Notes: generated from the sequence alone by a model not told the origin. Positions 1 through 12,274 are shown, counted from the stretch's first letter. The stretch: 64,000 nucleotides of DNA from Scleromitrula shiraiana (GCA_028455995.1 JABELC010000007.1:992001-1056000), one strand, 5' to 3'. Made by a program: numbers and translations.

Positions 1-17
1 TAATAGACATCACTTAC

Positions 18-600
18 GTGTAGAACGGAGATGCAGTTGCGATTGCTCCAATTGTTTGGTTCTCAAGAGTTGGTCCATTCGTACCCTCGACGTAACCTAG
101 TCCGATAGTATCCAAACCATATTCTGTGTTCTGTGTATAGCCCAGGTTTGCCTGAAATCCAGCACCATTTTCATTGATCCCAAATGTTCCTATATCATCC
201 CAAGTAGTGGAATCACTAGTATTGAATAAACCTCCTCGGGAGTTGGCACAGTCATCGGGCACTGGAAATATTGCGGCAGATGTGCATCCAATAGGAAGAA
301 CCACTAGAGTTTGAGGGGAATTGGTAGATACTAGAACTCGAATATTTTGGGGAGTGGGGTTTCCGATTCTTAACGCCAGAGAAGACCAAGAGCCATCATC
401 TCCATCCTTTCTTGAATTAGCTTTGAATTGGTCTACAGATAATAATGACTTACAAAGTATTGACTTGGTGGAATGACCAAAGGGGATGGAATGACTCTGG
501 TAAACTTCGATTGATATTCAGAAGTTCGACTCCACAGCTTGCCATTGACTTTCAGTGCTACGATTGAAGCAAATAAAAGTCCATCATGGAACATACGCAT
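18..600 (-). CDS. Aspartic-protease-like (peptidase A1 fold) secreted protein, 5' part
   Basis: The start codon is the ATG complementary to 598-600. Exon 1 is 454-600 (49 codons) and exon 2 is 18-406. They are separated by a 47-bp intron (407-453) with donor GTAAGT and a CTAAT-type branch. A second GTAAGT donor at 17-12 shows the gene continues past the left edge. The joined protein reads ...IPPSQYF/DGDDGSWSSLALRIGNP, then VLVSTNSPQTLVVLPIGC, which follows the N-terminal lobe of pepsin-like proteins. The segment that should hold the first catalytic Asp (DTGS) reads STNS, so the visible lobe lacks that residue. This is seen in a fungal A1-like group and suggests a non-catalytic surface protein (inference). 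The N-terminus is moderately hydrophobic (FHDGLLFASIVAL) and could be a signal peptide. The C-terminal lobe is not visible. Confidence 0.7.
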
Positions 601-2420
601 GACGACCGCAGCTTCAACATGAATTCATCAATAGCCAAATTGGCAAGCACGAATTATACATACCAGTAAGAGATAATAAGAGCGCAAAGCATTAAAGGGA
701 AATTCCGTATATGTCCACGGTCACTTACCTCACAACCCTACTTCCCCGTTCAAACGAATTGTTTATTTTCAACAGGGCCGTATAAAGAACGGAATGAGAT
801 CTGGGTAGGCTGGAACCTATCTTGGAATCGATAAGGTAATCCAGGCCAAATGACCAGGATTGTAAATTGACACTCCCTGGATATATATGCAGGGCTATGG
901 CACGATGGTACGCAGTCTACTTTCGCCATACCAAATTCACCCAAATTGAAGCCATTTTAATCTCCACGTCGACGTTAGAGATTCTTACCGAGATATGAAT
1001 ATGAGAAGAACGCAAGGTCGGGGAACGGTCATGAAATCTTCATGAGTTGAGGGTATTGTAGAGAGAGGGCCTTTGAAAAGATATTCATTCTCTTCGCTAC
1101 AACAAGATGATCTTAAAGTTGAGATTTCTCAAAGCGGAGTAAAGATAGATATGAGCTGTAAACTTGCAGACACAACGACATTATCATTTGAGAAGAAATT
1201 CTCATGAATAATGAAAGAGCGTTCATTTGGATGTTTGGATGGTGGAGGTGATAACGTTGGGTGAGATCTTAAGAAATGCTACCTTCAGGTTACATCGTTT
1301 GGCGCCAAACTAGATATAGCCTAGCGTCACCCATATATTGGCATCGAACCTTGGAACTTACTTACTACTTCTTACTTGACTTCCATATAGAATCGGAGTA
1401 TACTTGTCTCGTACCTGGCCGTGCTGACTTGACCCCCTATCTATCGAAGGTATAATACAACACAATTTGGGTTACATTTGTTCCCTTTTTGTCAATTATC
1501 TCTTAGAGATCTTGGGGAATATATCCCTTTCCTTAAACAAATCTGGATGTTCTTGCAAGAAACTTTGCCATTTTCTCAAGCTTCACCGCAGTCCAGCTTG
1601 GTATCTAAGATGAATGTCGACTTCTATACGAATCAAGCTATACTTTACCTTCTCTATTATTAAATAAAGATTGTTACGAAAGGTTTGATTGCATGATCAC
1701 GGAGGGGTGTTATTTACTACTCCGAAGCCATGAAAAATCATCTACAATAGAAGTGCCATTATTGAGTGTTATTTTCTAGATAGCAATAGACCTCTAGTTG
1801 AAATCTACCTTGAACAATGAAGCACAAAGTCGACAATCTGGTACTATACAAAAATGATTTTGCCGTTAGATGAATTTTTAGTTGTATGAGAACAAATGGG
1901 AATAAGTTTTTCGTGCAATACCCATGGATGTATAAATTCCCCAGAACTGCCAGAATCACACGTTCTGATATCTCCTTCCGGTTGATTTATCAATCTTACC
2001 AATATGAATCCTTCGTCCAAGGGAGTCCTTGATGACCACGAGGTTTTGCACATACACTGGCACCATCATACTATACTATATACTTTATACTTGATATTTT
2101 ACTTATCCTGCTTACGGATCCTTTTTTGATACCATCGTCTGAGTCCCAGAGCGAACTTTAAAGCCCCAACTCTGTTCTGATTGGCTCAAATGAGACTACT
2201 TTGATTTAAATTTAGATTCCAAGTTTATCCGGGATTGTCGCCAGCCTTGAGATATGGCGAGGTATGACATTGTTATATTCTTGGGTTTGCATTAAGGTGA
2301 TGATTCTTGATGCTTCGTTATCTACCACACTCTTTGATTTTCTTTTTTCCCCCTTGGTGAAATTCAATGCTCATTATGTCTTTAGAATTAGATTCGTTCT
2401 AGGTGGTCTTTTTGATGGTT
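601..2420. other. Intergenic, no supported gene
   Basis: This 1.8-kb stretch of ordinary composition lies upstream of the protease-like gene. Only short open frames without recognisable domains or convincing splice structure occur here. It should hold the protease-like gene's promoter and possibly the missing 5' exon of the broken gene that follows. Confidence 0.5.
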
Positions 2421-4451
2421 CTTGATTTCAGTCACGCTACAGCAGGTGGGCTTCGGCATGCGTATTTCAATCTATCAAGGGAATTACTCATATACATACC
2501 TTAGTATCCTTCAAAAACTCGAGTTCTATAACTTCAGTTATATCAAGTTCGGTTCCTTCGGTGACCTTGATTTCTACTCATTCTACAATCACGCCTCCAG
2601 CATCGATATCGGATGGCGGTCAATCAACTACGGAACTATTTCCCATCACGCCTGGAAGTCCATATTGGGGCAATCAATCTATTCCAATTAATACATGCAC
2701 TACCTGGAATCTAGGAGGACATGTTCCTCAACTTGTGTGGACTCCATGTCATGTGTAAAGATCTTGATGCAAACGGAATAAAACTTAGTTGACCTTTATA
2801 CAGATTTGCTGGAACGGTACAGCTTTCCTACTTTCCTCCTGCAAGTGGTAATATCACTTATCCCTCAACGTACTACAATGCAGTTATTGATGTTACAATG
2901 TAAGACACTTTAAAACGTGCGCATAGTTACAAACTGATCAAGCCAGGACTTCGCCATCCATGTATATGGTCATCAACACTATTAGTGCCCCTAACGACTG
3001 CGATCAGGTTAGTCCGACCATGAAAAATGTTGTACTTCAAATGAATCCTACAGAAGTATCAACAATAGCACTGTATACGGCCACGGACGAACACGTAAAC
3101 ACGTCACCCCCAGCTCAATTAACATTGACTGATATAATAAGTGGATGCTCAACACTCACGATGACAGCAGCATCCACAGATGGAGCTATCATTAATGATC
3201 ATGCAATGAACAATGACTATAACCGATGCTTTCCAGCTCTCACAATACCGACACAAGCGATTGAAACACTTGGGCTTCCATATTATAGACATTGCGGTCT
3301 ACTTAATGCGAGATTTGGTCTGTATGATCCACCGGGGGCAGTTCCTCCTGTGAACGGGCTTTTACCTACATCAACAACTCGAGCAACTCCAACTTCAACT
3401 TCTATTCCTCCGAGCACAGCACAAAACCCATCACCAAATCAACCTGTGAACACAGCTGCGCTATTCAGGTCCGCCGTATCTCCAGAGTCTCCTAGTTCAA
3501 GTATCAATGTTCCTCTAAATAATGAGCAACCTTTAATTTCAGTTAATAACCCCTAATATTCACCCACTGCCGGAACCCAAGCACAACCTTCCATTTCTGC
3601 AACTATTCCGCCTGTTGATAGCTCGTCGGATACCTCGATAGCAGTTACAGTATCCCCAATTGTAACCAGTGGTACAGAGGCCGTCTCTTCAATTCCTGAC
3701 AATAACTCTGTCGTGGTAGTTGCAGGCCAAATGGCATCACTGGGAGGCCCAGCAATAACCATCTCCTCTTCCATAACCCAACTGACACCCTCTGGTCTAG
3801 CAGTTGCCAAATCAATGGTGATTTATCTTCGTCCATTCTCCACACCACCCCAACCCCAGCTGCAGCAACTCCACAACCTATCGCAACCCTCGCATCAGGA
3901 GAAACGATATCCGCTATTCCCAACACAGCGACTCTCATCATTGGCAGCCAAACTCTCACTTCGGGGGGTTCAATCATCACCCTCTCAAACTCCAACGTCT
4001 TCGCAACACTCGGTCCTCAGGTCTCATTATTCAAGATGCAGGCGGACAAGTATCTACGTATCCAATCTCGTCATCCATCACTCCCAATACGATACAAGAT
4101 CCACATCCGGACATCACACTTCTTGCTCTTCCCAACAACGCAGTTCTAGTCGCTGGCCAAACCGTATCACTCAATGGTGCAGTGGTTACATTGTACAATA
4201 CAAATGAAGTGGTTAGTTTGGGTGTGGATGGATTACTTGTAATGGGTTCGGGTGGAAGCGTGGATACAATTCCCGTGAGTGTCAGTGCTAGTGTGACTAA
4301 TTCCGAGTCAGTAAAAGGGAGTGTTGCTACAAGTTCGACTACGGAGGCGCGGGTTAGGTTTACTAGTGATGGGGAACGAAAATTTAAGATACGGGACTCC
4401 ATCACTTGGTTGGGGATAGGAATGGGGATTGTGGGACTACTGACTGGGTAG
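2421..4451 (+). pseudogene. Broken gene for Ser/Thr-rich GPI-type cell-wall protein
   Basis: Coding segments can be followed from about 2470 to 4451. One exon reaches 2754 (...TTWNLGGHVPQLVWTPCH). After introns 2755-2803 and 2900-2946 there are exons 2804-2899 and 2947 onward (ISAPNDCDQVSPTM..., then a Ser/Thr/Pro-rich stretch). An in-frame TAA at 3554-3556 interrupts it. The same frame then continues with the same composition, and at least two frame changes follow between about 3820 and 4180. Three divergent copies of one motif are visible: VVVAGQMASLGGPAITIS (about 3713), LIIGSQTLTSGGSIITLS (about 3935) and VAGQTVSLNGAVVTLYN (about 4150). The end, at 4390-4451, is a short hydrophobic tail after a polar region, typical of a GPI-attachment signal. 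No signal-peptide exon was identified. I infer a decayed wall mannoprotein-like gene. Sequencing frameshifts are the alternative. Confidence 0.55.
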
Positions 4452-4818
4452 TAGATTGATTGTTTGGCCTAGATGTTTTTAGGAGATGAAGTTTTGAATG
4501 ACTGTCCTATTAATGCAATTTCACAATCATATAGTTTAATGTTTGGGTGTCTATGTCTTGGATGGACATCCAGAAGTCGATCTGGTCATGAGAATACCAT
4601 ATTGATGCCAATCGTAGTACTTTATAATTTTTTGGATTGTAAAAATTTACCACATGGCACGACATGTGACAGCAAGGAATTGCAAACAATGATTATTATT
4701 ACGAGTTTAATATATACATACTACCATCAAATTACGGTATCCAATGATAATCAACATCCTCCACTCTCCTATTTAATCACCCGAATAACCAACTAATTCG
4801 ATGATGTCTCGACTTAAA
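4452..4818. other. Intergenic between convergent coding units
   Basis: AT-leaning spacer between the 3' end of the broken wall-protein gene and the 3' end of the minus-strand hydrolase. It should contain both 3' untranslated regions. No gene or structured element is evident. Confidence 0.5.
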
Positions 4819-6102
4819 CTATTGACCACCACGGCCAATGCCATTCGCATGTTTGCTAATCCAAGATTCAACGATTTTAAAATAATTAGCATTATTCTTC
4901 TCGAGGAATCCAAAATGTGCATTTCCTTTCACTCCGACCTCCCCCATCTTAATCCAATCAGTCTTCACTCCAACCTGGTTCAAATATTGAATTATACAGT
5001 GTTCATATGTAATATGTGGACTTGCTTCCCCAGTAAAAGCGGCATAGGGCACTTTAGCTACGTTTGGCAAAGTATGGATGGTGCCATTAGAGCTTTGCTG
5101 AATGCAAGATCGCTTTGCGGGGGTATCATCACCAACGGTTTCGGTAACAAGATCAGTATACGTCGAGATCGGAGGATCGTATTTCAAGTTGGAGACAGTC
5201 AATCCAAATGGTCTTGCAGTTGTTCTTCCAACAGAAGAAGTCGCGTTACCAACATAGGATTCGAAAGGAATGTTTCCGGGCTCCAGATTAGCACTTCCGA
5301 GGACGAGGTCCGGGCATTCGTCTGATATCACAATTGGGTGAACTGCACCGATAGAGTGAGAAACCAGGAACGAAGGACCAATAAGTTTCAATAGCTGACA
5401 GCCAGCAGCGCGCATGGATATTTCTTGTCTGGTATTATTGGTGGTTAATGGGATAAACCCGCTTTCAAATGCGTCAAATGTAGCATCGCCTCTGAGTCCA
5501 GTTCCGGGCCATTGGCTGTGAAGAAGACTCTGGGGATATGCGTCGGCAGTCTCGGGGGCAGTAAATCCAACTTCACTGATCTCTACTGTAGATCCAATTC
5601 TCAGAGGATAACCCGTAAGGTCCGCTTGGGAACCACGTCCAACGGAAGTTTGATCCACAACATACACAAGGTATCCCGCGTCGAGAAACATTGAAGCAAA
5701 GCCCTTCCGGTTATCGGGGGTATTTAGCCATGTCTGTAGAAATGATCAGCGGTTGGTTGCTAGTGTGTTGTAGGTGGGAATTTGGGGTAAGATAAAAATA
5801 TATATGTATTGATCATATACGACATAACATACCGCACCAGAGACACCACCTCCATGAAACAAAACTACAGGATATGGCTTCTTCACATCACATGTAGGTG
5901 TCAATTTCTCAACATACATCTGATCATATGTCAAAGTTCCGATCGCAGCATTGACATATTTCCCCCCAACCCAGAACACATCCCGTTTATAAGCAGATTC
6001 GGCGGATTCACATTCTGGACGAATTCCATTGATTCCCGTACAATCCACAGAAGCCGAGACGACCGTTCCAAGGCAAATAACAAGAGACCAAAGAGACAGC
6101 AT
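4819..6102 (-). CDS. Secreted alpha/beta-hydrolase (esterase-like)
   Basis: Two exons, 5833-6102 (90 codons) and 4819-5733, flank a 99-bp intron (5734-5832, GTATGT...CTACAG). The protein has 394 residues. A signal peptide (MLSLWSLVICLGTVVSA) precedes the mature chain. HGGG at residues 83-86 is the oxyanion-loop region. SHSIG around Ser217 is the nucleophile elbow, with Ser in place of the first Gly of GHSxG. NLEPG near Glu241 and GNAHFGFLEKNN around His363 are the likely acid and catalytic His. The WPGTG..GDATFDAF segment is characteristic of a large fungal secreted hydrolase group. It probably acts outside the cell on an ester substrate, which cannot be specified. The start at 6102 is the first in-frame ATG and begins the signal peptide. 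Confidence 0.85.
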
Positions 6103-7239
6103 TTTCGACAAGAGGAGCGACGGACCTTGAAGATGAATGGAAGAATGAGTTGAGAAAAGAAAGAGAAGAGGAGAAGAATCAACCTTTTAAGAGAAAACGG
6201 TTCACAAAGATCGAGCGCTTAGAGTCTAATTCCGCCTTGCAGATAATTTTGCAGATATCTAGGGTAATTTTACAATAGTATCTTTGCCACATACGTGGGC
6301 TTGTATCAATATCGGGATATTGAAGTTCAATATCGGAATATTGAAGTTTTCATCCACCAATATCTAATATTTTTTCTCAACAAACTCCACAATCTCACAT
6401 ATTGAAGTGATAGCGTTCGAAAGTGCGGTGTGATTTTGCAGGTGCTACGTATGTAATGGAGGGGAATTTGTCATTTTTATTACAGCACTAGATGTAATAT
6501 TGAATTCCCTCTCTTATTTGACAGGATAAAGCTTATTCGGTGATTTAGTGTGTGTCCACTGTCTACTTGTACCTATAGAACTATGCAAAAGCTAGGAACT
6601 ACCGGATCGGAGGAAGGAGGGATGATGCCTTCATGGAAGTTTGGATGGGCGCTGATTGTCGCCGTATCGAGGCTACCGCTGTTTTCTCGAAGCTTCTTCA
6701 TCACCAAGCTTTTTCGAAGTCTTCTAGAATCCTACTATATCTTCTACGATATCTATCGAGATAGCTGTGCTTATGAAATTCCATTTAATTGGTGCTTACC
6801 TAAGTATATAACATTCATTTTCTTACAAGGTCAACCTCGATATTATGAGGGGTTCGTGATGACGAAACGTTCATTTTTGGACTTTTGATCTCGTGCATAC
6901 AACAATCAGGAAATACCCAGAAGCAATTTATGATATACCATTTCATTACTCGTTCTAAGGTCTCTAGTCGAAACCGGGAATAGTGCTGGTGATGTTGAGC
7001 ATACCTGGATGGTATGAGATGATTTTTGGGGAATTGTGCGGTAGTTCACTACGAGTCATGGTTCAAACACCCAATTCTTGAATCTTCACATTTTGATCTC
7101 TATTTCGCAATACTTTACGTTTGGCATTGTAAATCTAGTAGTATGATGAATATCTCCAAATAAAATCAAGCTCGCTGGCCGGCAACCGGTACAGTGGGGA
7201 GAAGATTTTTCTGTGGCTGGAGATCGGGTTATCTATGGA
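6103..7239. other. Intergenic, hydrolase promoter side
   Basis: This region contains the upstream sequence of the hydrolase. Near 6307-6370 there is a short local repeat (CAATATCGG-ATATTGAAG occurs twice in tandem). Between 6543 and 6888 there is an open frame without recognisable features, which I do not accept as a gene. Confidence 0.45.
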
Positions 7240-7395
7240 TATAGTAAAATCACTTCTAGGGCTAGTGCAATATGTAAGAAGTGGGATGTATTTCTTAAGA
7301 TGGGCACTAATAGAGGGTTTGGTCCTAAAGATCGACCCATCATGATAGTTGATTAATCTACGCTTAATTATCAACAAATGGACTCGGAGATTTAA
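7240..7395 (+). repeat. Unknown repeat family R1, copy A
   Basis: This copy begins ATAGTAAAATCACTTCTAGG and ends near a TCTACGCTTAATTA...GGAGATTTA block. The same ordered words (TAGTAAAATCACT, AATATGTAA, GGATGTATTTC, AAGAYCGA, AATCTACGCTTAA) recur in two copies immediately downstream and in inverted orientation at 51972-52120. No coding capacity is seen. It is a short non-autonomous repeat of unknown class. Confidence 0.7.
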
Positions 7396-7443
7396 TTTAT
7401 TGTATGTAAATAGTACGTACCTTCAATAGGGAATTACTAGCAT

Positions 7444-7605
7444 TATAGTAAAATCACTTTTAGGGCTAGTTCAATATGTAACTTAACTTAGAAGTGGGAT
7501 GTATTTCTTAGGATGGGTATGGAGGATCATCCAGTGTTAAAGACCGACCCACTGGCATAACTAACTAGTAATCTATGTTTAATTACAAATGAAGATTTAT
7601 TTCAT
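7444..7605 (+). repeat. Unknown repeat family R1, copy B
   Basis: Second copy of R1, in the same orientation as copy A, with many transition differences. Examples are TTTTAGGGCTAG for CTTCTAGGGCTAG, and ATCTATGTTTAATTAC for ATCTACGCTTAATTA. It also carries CCACTGGC and GCCAGTG words that are absent from copy A. Confidence 0.65.
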
Positions 7606-7670
7606 TGTAAATGCCAGTGCCAGTGATATCATCAAGTTAAATAGAAAATTAATACTACTAGTAGTAGCAC

Positions 7671-7845
7671 TATGATAATAAAATCATTTTTAGGGCTACT
7701 AGTAGTTTCAAGTTGCTACTAGTATATAAAATATTTCTTAGTATGATGGATACTAGTACTAGTATAGAGGATTCAATTTTAAAGACTGATCTATCATAGT
7801 TGACTAATCTACGCTTAACTACAAACGGAGGTTTACTCATATACC
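7671..7845 (+). repeat. Unknown repeat family R1, copy C
   Basis: Third R1 copy, the most AT-shifted, interrupted by ACTAGT words. It ends with GACTAATCTACGCTTAACTACAAACGGAGGTTTAC, which matches the inverted copy at 51972-52120 closely. It abuts the start of the AT-rich block. Confidence 0.6.
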
Positions 7846-7893
7846 TGCGATTAGACCAAGTTCTTTAACACTTTGAAATTTTATTTCAAAGTA

Positions 7894-9568
7894 CTCGACT
7901 AAATTAAAATTGAAGTACGCGTGAATTGTCGAATAATCTCAAAATCGACGACTGGGATTTTGTATAAATCACTTTTTGCGTCAATGTAAATAAATCAATT
8001 ACTACTAGTAGTAATACTATTACTTTAATTAAAATATGATTAATATTATTTTCTTTTAATCAAATTTAACTTTGTATAAATCTATAAGATTATATTAAAG
8101 TATTATTTAATTCAATACTATTTAATATTTTAATTTACTAGTAAATTTTTTTGATTTTTTTAATATTCCGACTCGGAGTTCGAGTCTATATACTACTAGT
8201 AGTAACATTAAAAAATAATAAAAAGATAATAGTATTAAAATATCTAAAAAAGTTTTTATTTTTGAATATAAATATTATATATATTTAAAATATATAAAAG
8301 ATATAATATAATAACTTGAATCATCAATAAAAAGTTTTTTGATCAACTTGAAGTATATAAGAATTATTTATACAAATCACTTATGTTAATATTATTATTA
8401 CTCAGACTAGATATTAATAATAATATTAATAGCATTAATGATATCGATACAAATGATAATCAATAAAAATATAATATTATATAAAGTAAATTTTATTTAT
8501 TATTAATTAATAATAAATTAATATGAATATATCCAAGTTTATTAATTGATCGTTCAAGTTAATTGATTATCAATTAATAATTAATTAATAGTATATTTTT
8601 ATTAATCAAGAATTAATCGATTATAATTGATTGTAAAATTTAATTAATTTATAATTGTTAATATAAAAAGTTTTGATATATATTCAAGTTACTAAGAATT
8701 ATCTTTATTAATTAATGATTGATAAACTTGAAGATTACTCTTATTTATTATTAAAAGTATAAAAAAGATTTTGTGGATGATAAAATTCAAAAGAATATAT
8801 ATAATATTTATAAATAATAAACATTATTATAATTCTGATTTTTAAAAATCATAAATTAAAATTAATTTAAATTTCTATATTATGTATTAATAATTTATAT
8901 TTTTAAAATTATTATATTAAAATATTATTGAATATAATTTCAATTTGAATAAACTTTTGATATTTTTAAGATTATTATTAAAAACTTGAATTTCAAAATA
9001 TTTTTTTTATTTTAATTTTTTGATAATATTATATTAAATTTTAAAATACTATAATATCATGAAAGTTTATATTAATCAAGTTGAACAAAAGTTTTTTTTC
9101 TATACTACTACTACTAGTACTAGTAGTACTATATATCAATATAGTACTTTTATTAGTTTATAATATACTAGTAATTTACTTGATTGAAATTAATAGTACT
9201 AGTAATATTACTAGTAGTAACTTGAAATCAAAATTTATTATAATATATTAATTTAATTTTTATTTTATATTAAATTAAATACTAGTATTATAAATTTTGA
9301 AATGTTTTATTAATTTTGAATTGTAAAAAATAATTTATAATTCAAATTTCAAATGATTCTATAAATAATTAATTGATTTAGTAGTATTTATATTAATATA
9401 AAAGTTGATTGAAGTTTATATAAAATCATCAATTTTAAGATTATTCGATAATTTAACGCGTGTCTTGATTGAGCGCGTGTTTCGATTTAGCGCGTGTTTC
9501 GATTAACGCGTGTCTTGATTTAGCGCGTGCTTCAATTCAACACGTGCTTCAATTTTAATTTAATCGAG
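7894..9568. mobile_element. Long-TIR element, family E, copy E1
   Basis: Left end CTCGACTAAATTAAAATTGA and right end (reverse complement) CTCGATTAAATTAAAATTGA match. Each is bordered by TA (7892-7893 and 9569-9570), as expected for a TA target duplication. The left arm continues with the family landmarks: the CACGCG-like block (TACGCG), AAAATCGACGA..TTTTGTATAAATCACTTTTTGCGTC and GTAAATAAATC. The element is longer than the other copies (1.68 kb). It contains extra ACTAGT-bearing DNA and an expanded short repeat in the right arm (9454-9556). No transposase frame survives. Confidence 0.7.
9454..9556. repeat. 16-17-bp minisatellite in the right TIR of E1
   Basis: Six successive units of the form RCGCGTGYYTYRATTT (for example AGCGCGTGTTTCGATTT, AACGCGTGTCTTGATTT, AACACGTGCTTCAATTT). 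Other family members have a single GCGCGTGCTTCAATTTTAA here. The unit is the terminal TIR motif itself, locally amplified. Confidence 0.8.
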
Positions 9569-10441
9569 TAATATCAACGAAAAAGTTTCTATGTAATTAT
9601 TAAACTATGATTATCTTTATTTACTAACTACGATTGATTAGAATTATTTTCAAGTTATTAATATACTAGTATTAATACTAGTATATTTTATATTGAAGTT
9701 TTTTATAATAATGAAATTCAATTATAATTAATTAATAAAAATTTATTAGTATTGATTAAAGAAGATTTATTACATCAACAAAAAAAATTTCGGTTAATTA
9801 ATAGACAAGAGTAGTCTTTATCAATTAATAATTGAAAAAATTAATAAAGATAATTTTGATGTATATCAAAGTTTTTTTATGTTAATGAATAGATCTTATA
9901 GTTAATTGATTGTTAATTGATTATTAATTAATAAATAAATATATATTGATAATTTATTATTAATTAATAATAAGGGTATATTAGTAATTTGTCGTTAATT
10001 AATGAGCAGAATTTATTTTATTTAATATTATATTATTATTACTAGTAATTATTAATTTTGTGATTAAATTACTAGTATATTATTACTACTAGTAATGTTA
10101 TTAATATTTCTATTATTTATATTATTGATACTTTTATTATTTATTAATATACTATTGATATATATGTGTAAACTTTAGTTAAATCGATTGATTTTATTGA
10201 TAAATAATTATTCTTTTTATAATTGATAGTATTATATAATATTTGAGTTAAAAAAGAATATTTTTTAAAATAATTATATAATTAAATTATTTTATGTAAT
10301 TTTTATATTGAATATTATAAATGATTAATAATTCTTTTATAATTTCAATTTATATAGAATTTTAAAATATAAATTATATTATTAAAATTGTTTAATTAAG
10401 AAGTTTCTTTATTGATATAATTTTTATTATTCTTTATATAT

Positions 10442-10663
10442 TGTAAAGGAATAAATATATAGTACAAAGTATTGAGTACAAAATGTATATGAATACTGCG
10501 GTCCTAAATAGATGATGATATAGATCTGATGTATATTTCTTTATGTATAATACAATACTACCAATATAACTATATAGAGACAAAACAACATTTTTTTGTT
10601 CTGGTGACTCTTGAACGAATCCTAACCCTGATCTCCCTTAACTAATCATTCTGTACCGTCACA
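10442..10663 (-). mobile_element. Solo LTR candidate, minus orientation
   Basis: Read on the minus strand it starts TGTGACGGTACAG and ends TTCCTTTACA, giving TG...CA termini over 222 bp. It carries a TATA-like CTCTATATAG near the middle. It is clearly less AT-biased than its surroundings (GATTCGTTCAAGAGTCACC). The flanks share ATAT (10438-10441 and 10664-10667), a possible 4-bp target duplication that is weak in this composition. No paired copy was found in the window. Confidence 0.45.
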
Positions 10664-11354
10664 ATATAATTATAATTAATATATTATTAATATATAATTG
10701 ATAAATTTATTGATGATTATAATTACATGCTTTTATTATAAAGAGCTTTTTGATAGTTGATTAATGGTTCATTAATAATTAATTAATAATCATTGACTCG
10801 GATGTAAGTGATTTGTGCGAATGATTTTTCAAGTTGCTTAATTGATCAATATTTCTTTTGCTAATGTAGTATTTAATAAAATTTATCTCATGTAACTTGA
10901 ATAATATATTTTATAAAATAATGTATTCAAGTTTTAATTGATTATTAATTTTCAAGTTACTACTAGTAATTTTATTAATTTTGTATTAATTTTGTATTAA
11001 TTTTATTAATTTCTTTTTTAATTCAAGTTATTAACTTTATTAATATTGAGATATTTATTATTAATAAATATAGAAATTTTAGCTGAATTCATTAATTTGA
11101 TCAAAAAATAGTAAAACATAGTATAATTATTTATAATATTATATGATATTTAACTTGAAATCTAGTTATAAAAAATAAAATTAAATAATTTAATTATTAT
11201 TTTATATAATTTTATACTATATGTTAATGATATTCATAGATTTTAAACTTACTAGTATATAAAATATCAAAAGAAAATTATATAATAATAAAAATTATAT
11301 TATCAGAATTATTTGATGAAATTTTAGTTATTATTATATAAATTGAGAAAAGAG

Positions 11355-11462
11355 ATTAATAATATAGATCTAATTAATCAGCAATATGAAGGCTCTTATA
11401 ATCCTCGTCGTCACTTAATTTTAGAGGAAGAACTTCAATAATACAACTATAATTACCTTATA
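11355..11462 (+). repeat. Dispersed repeat D, mutated copy
   Basis: Collinear with 49930-50038. The AT-block copy reads ATTAATAATATAGATCTAAT where the other reads ATTAATGGTACAGGTCTGAT, so the differences here are G/A and C/T transitions. Further along, AGCAATATGAAGGCTCTTAT corresponds to AGCAAAATGGAGGCTCTTAT, which includes one transversion. Identity fades after CAACTATAATTACC. Class unknown. Confidence 0.75.
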
Positions 11463-12274
11463 TTAGATTCTCTAGTATTTTCTACTTGTTTTTATAATTT
11501 CTTACTAGTATATGAAACTATAATTAATATATAATTGATAGATTCAATAATAATCAGAATGATATTCAAGTTCTAATTAAAAAAATTTAAATAAAAAATT
11601 CAACAATTAATTAATATTAATTATTAATATAAATATTCTGTATAGTAGACTCGGATAATCTATATTATTTTGATTAAAAATCTTTTCAACTTGAAGTTCA
11701 TTGATAATCTTTAATTTATTCACTTGAATTATTTATTAATACTAGAATAATACAATTATTAATTTCAGTTACTAGTATATAAAAATATATAATGATGATC
11801 ATTATATAATTAAATTAATTAACTTTATATATATAATACTATTCTATGAAGTTTATAAAAGATAGTTTAATTTTATATTTAATTTCAATATTTAATTATT
11901 TGTTTTTTGAATTGAATAATACTTTTCTTTTGAATTTGATTTTTATTTCAAATAATTATATAATTTTCTTGCAAAATATTTCTAAGTTTAATATTAAATT
12001 ATTTCTTATTATTATTAAGTTATATCAATCTTTTATATTATATTTATTTTTTTGTTTTATTTCATTTGTCTTTATTTTCTTTTTATTATAATAGAATATT
12101 TTCAAACTTTTATTTTATATTTATAATATTTCTAAATAAAAATAATAAATTTAGTAAAAACATTTATTTTTATATTTAATTTTATATTGATAACATCAAC
12201 TAAAAAAAATCTATATATTTATTAGATAAGAATAATACTTATCTAACGATGAATGATTAAGATCACTTTATTAT

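Noticed and set aside
750..944. 64-codon minus-strand frame with several Cys
   Set aside because: It has no signal peptide, no spacing pattern and no splice sites, and lies in the upstream region of the protease-like gene.
4801..5325. 174-codon plus-strand open frame
   Set aside because: It lies antisense within the well-supported alpha/beta hydrolase exon and has no domain of its own.
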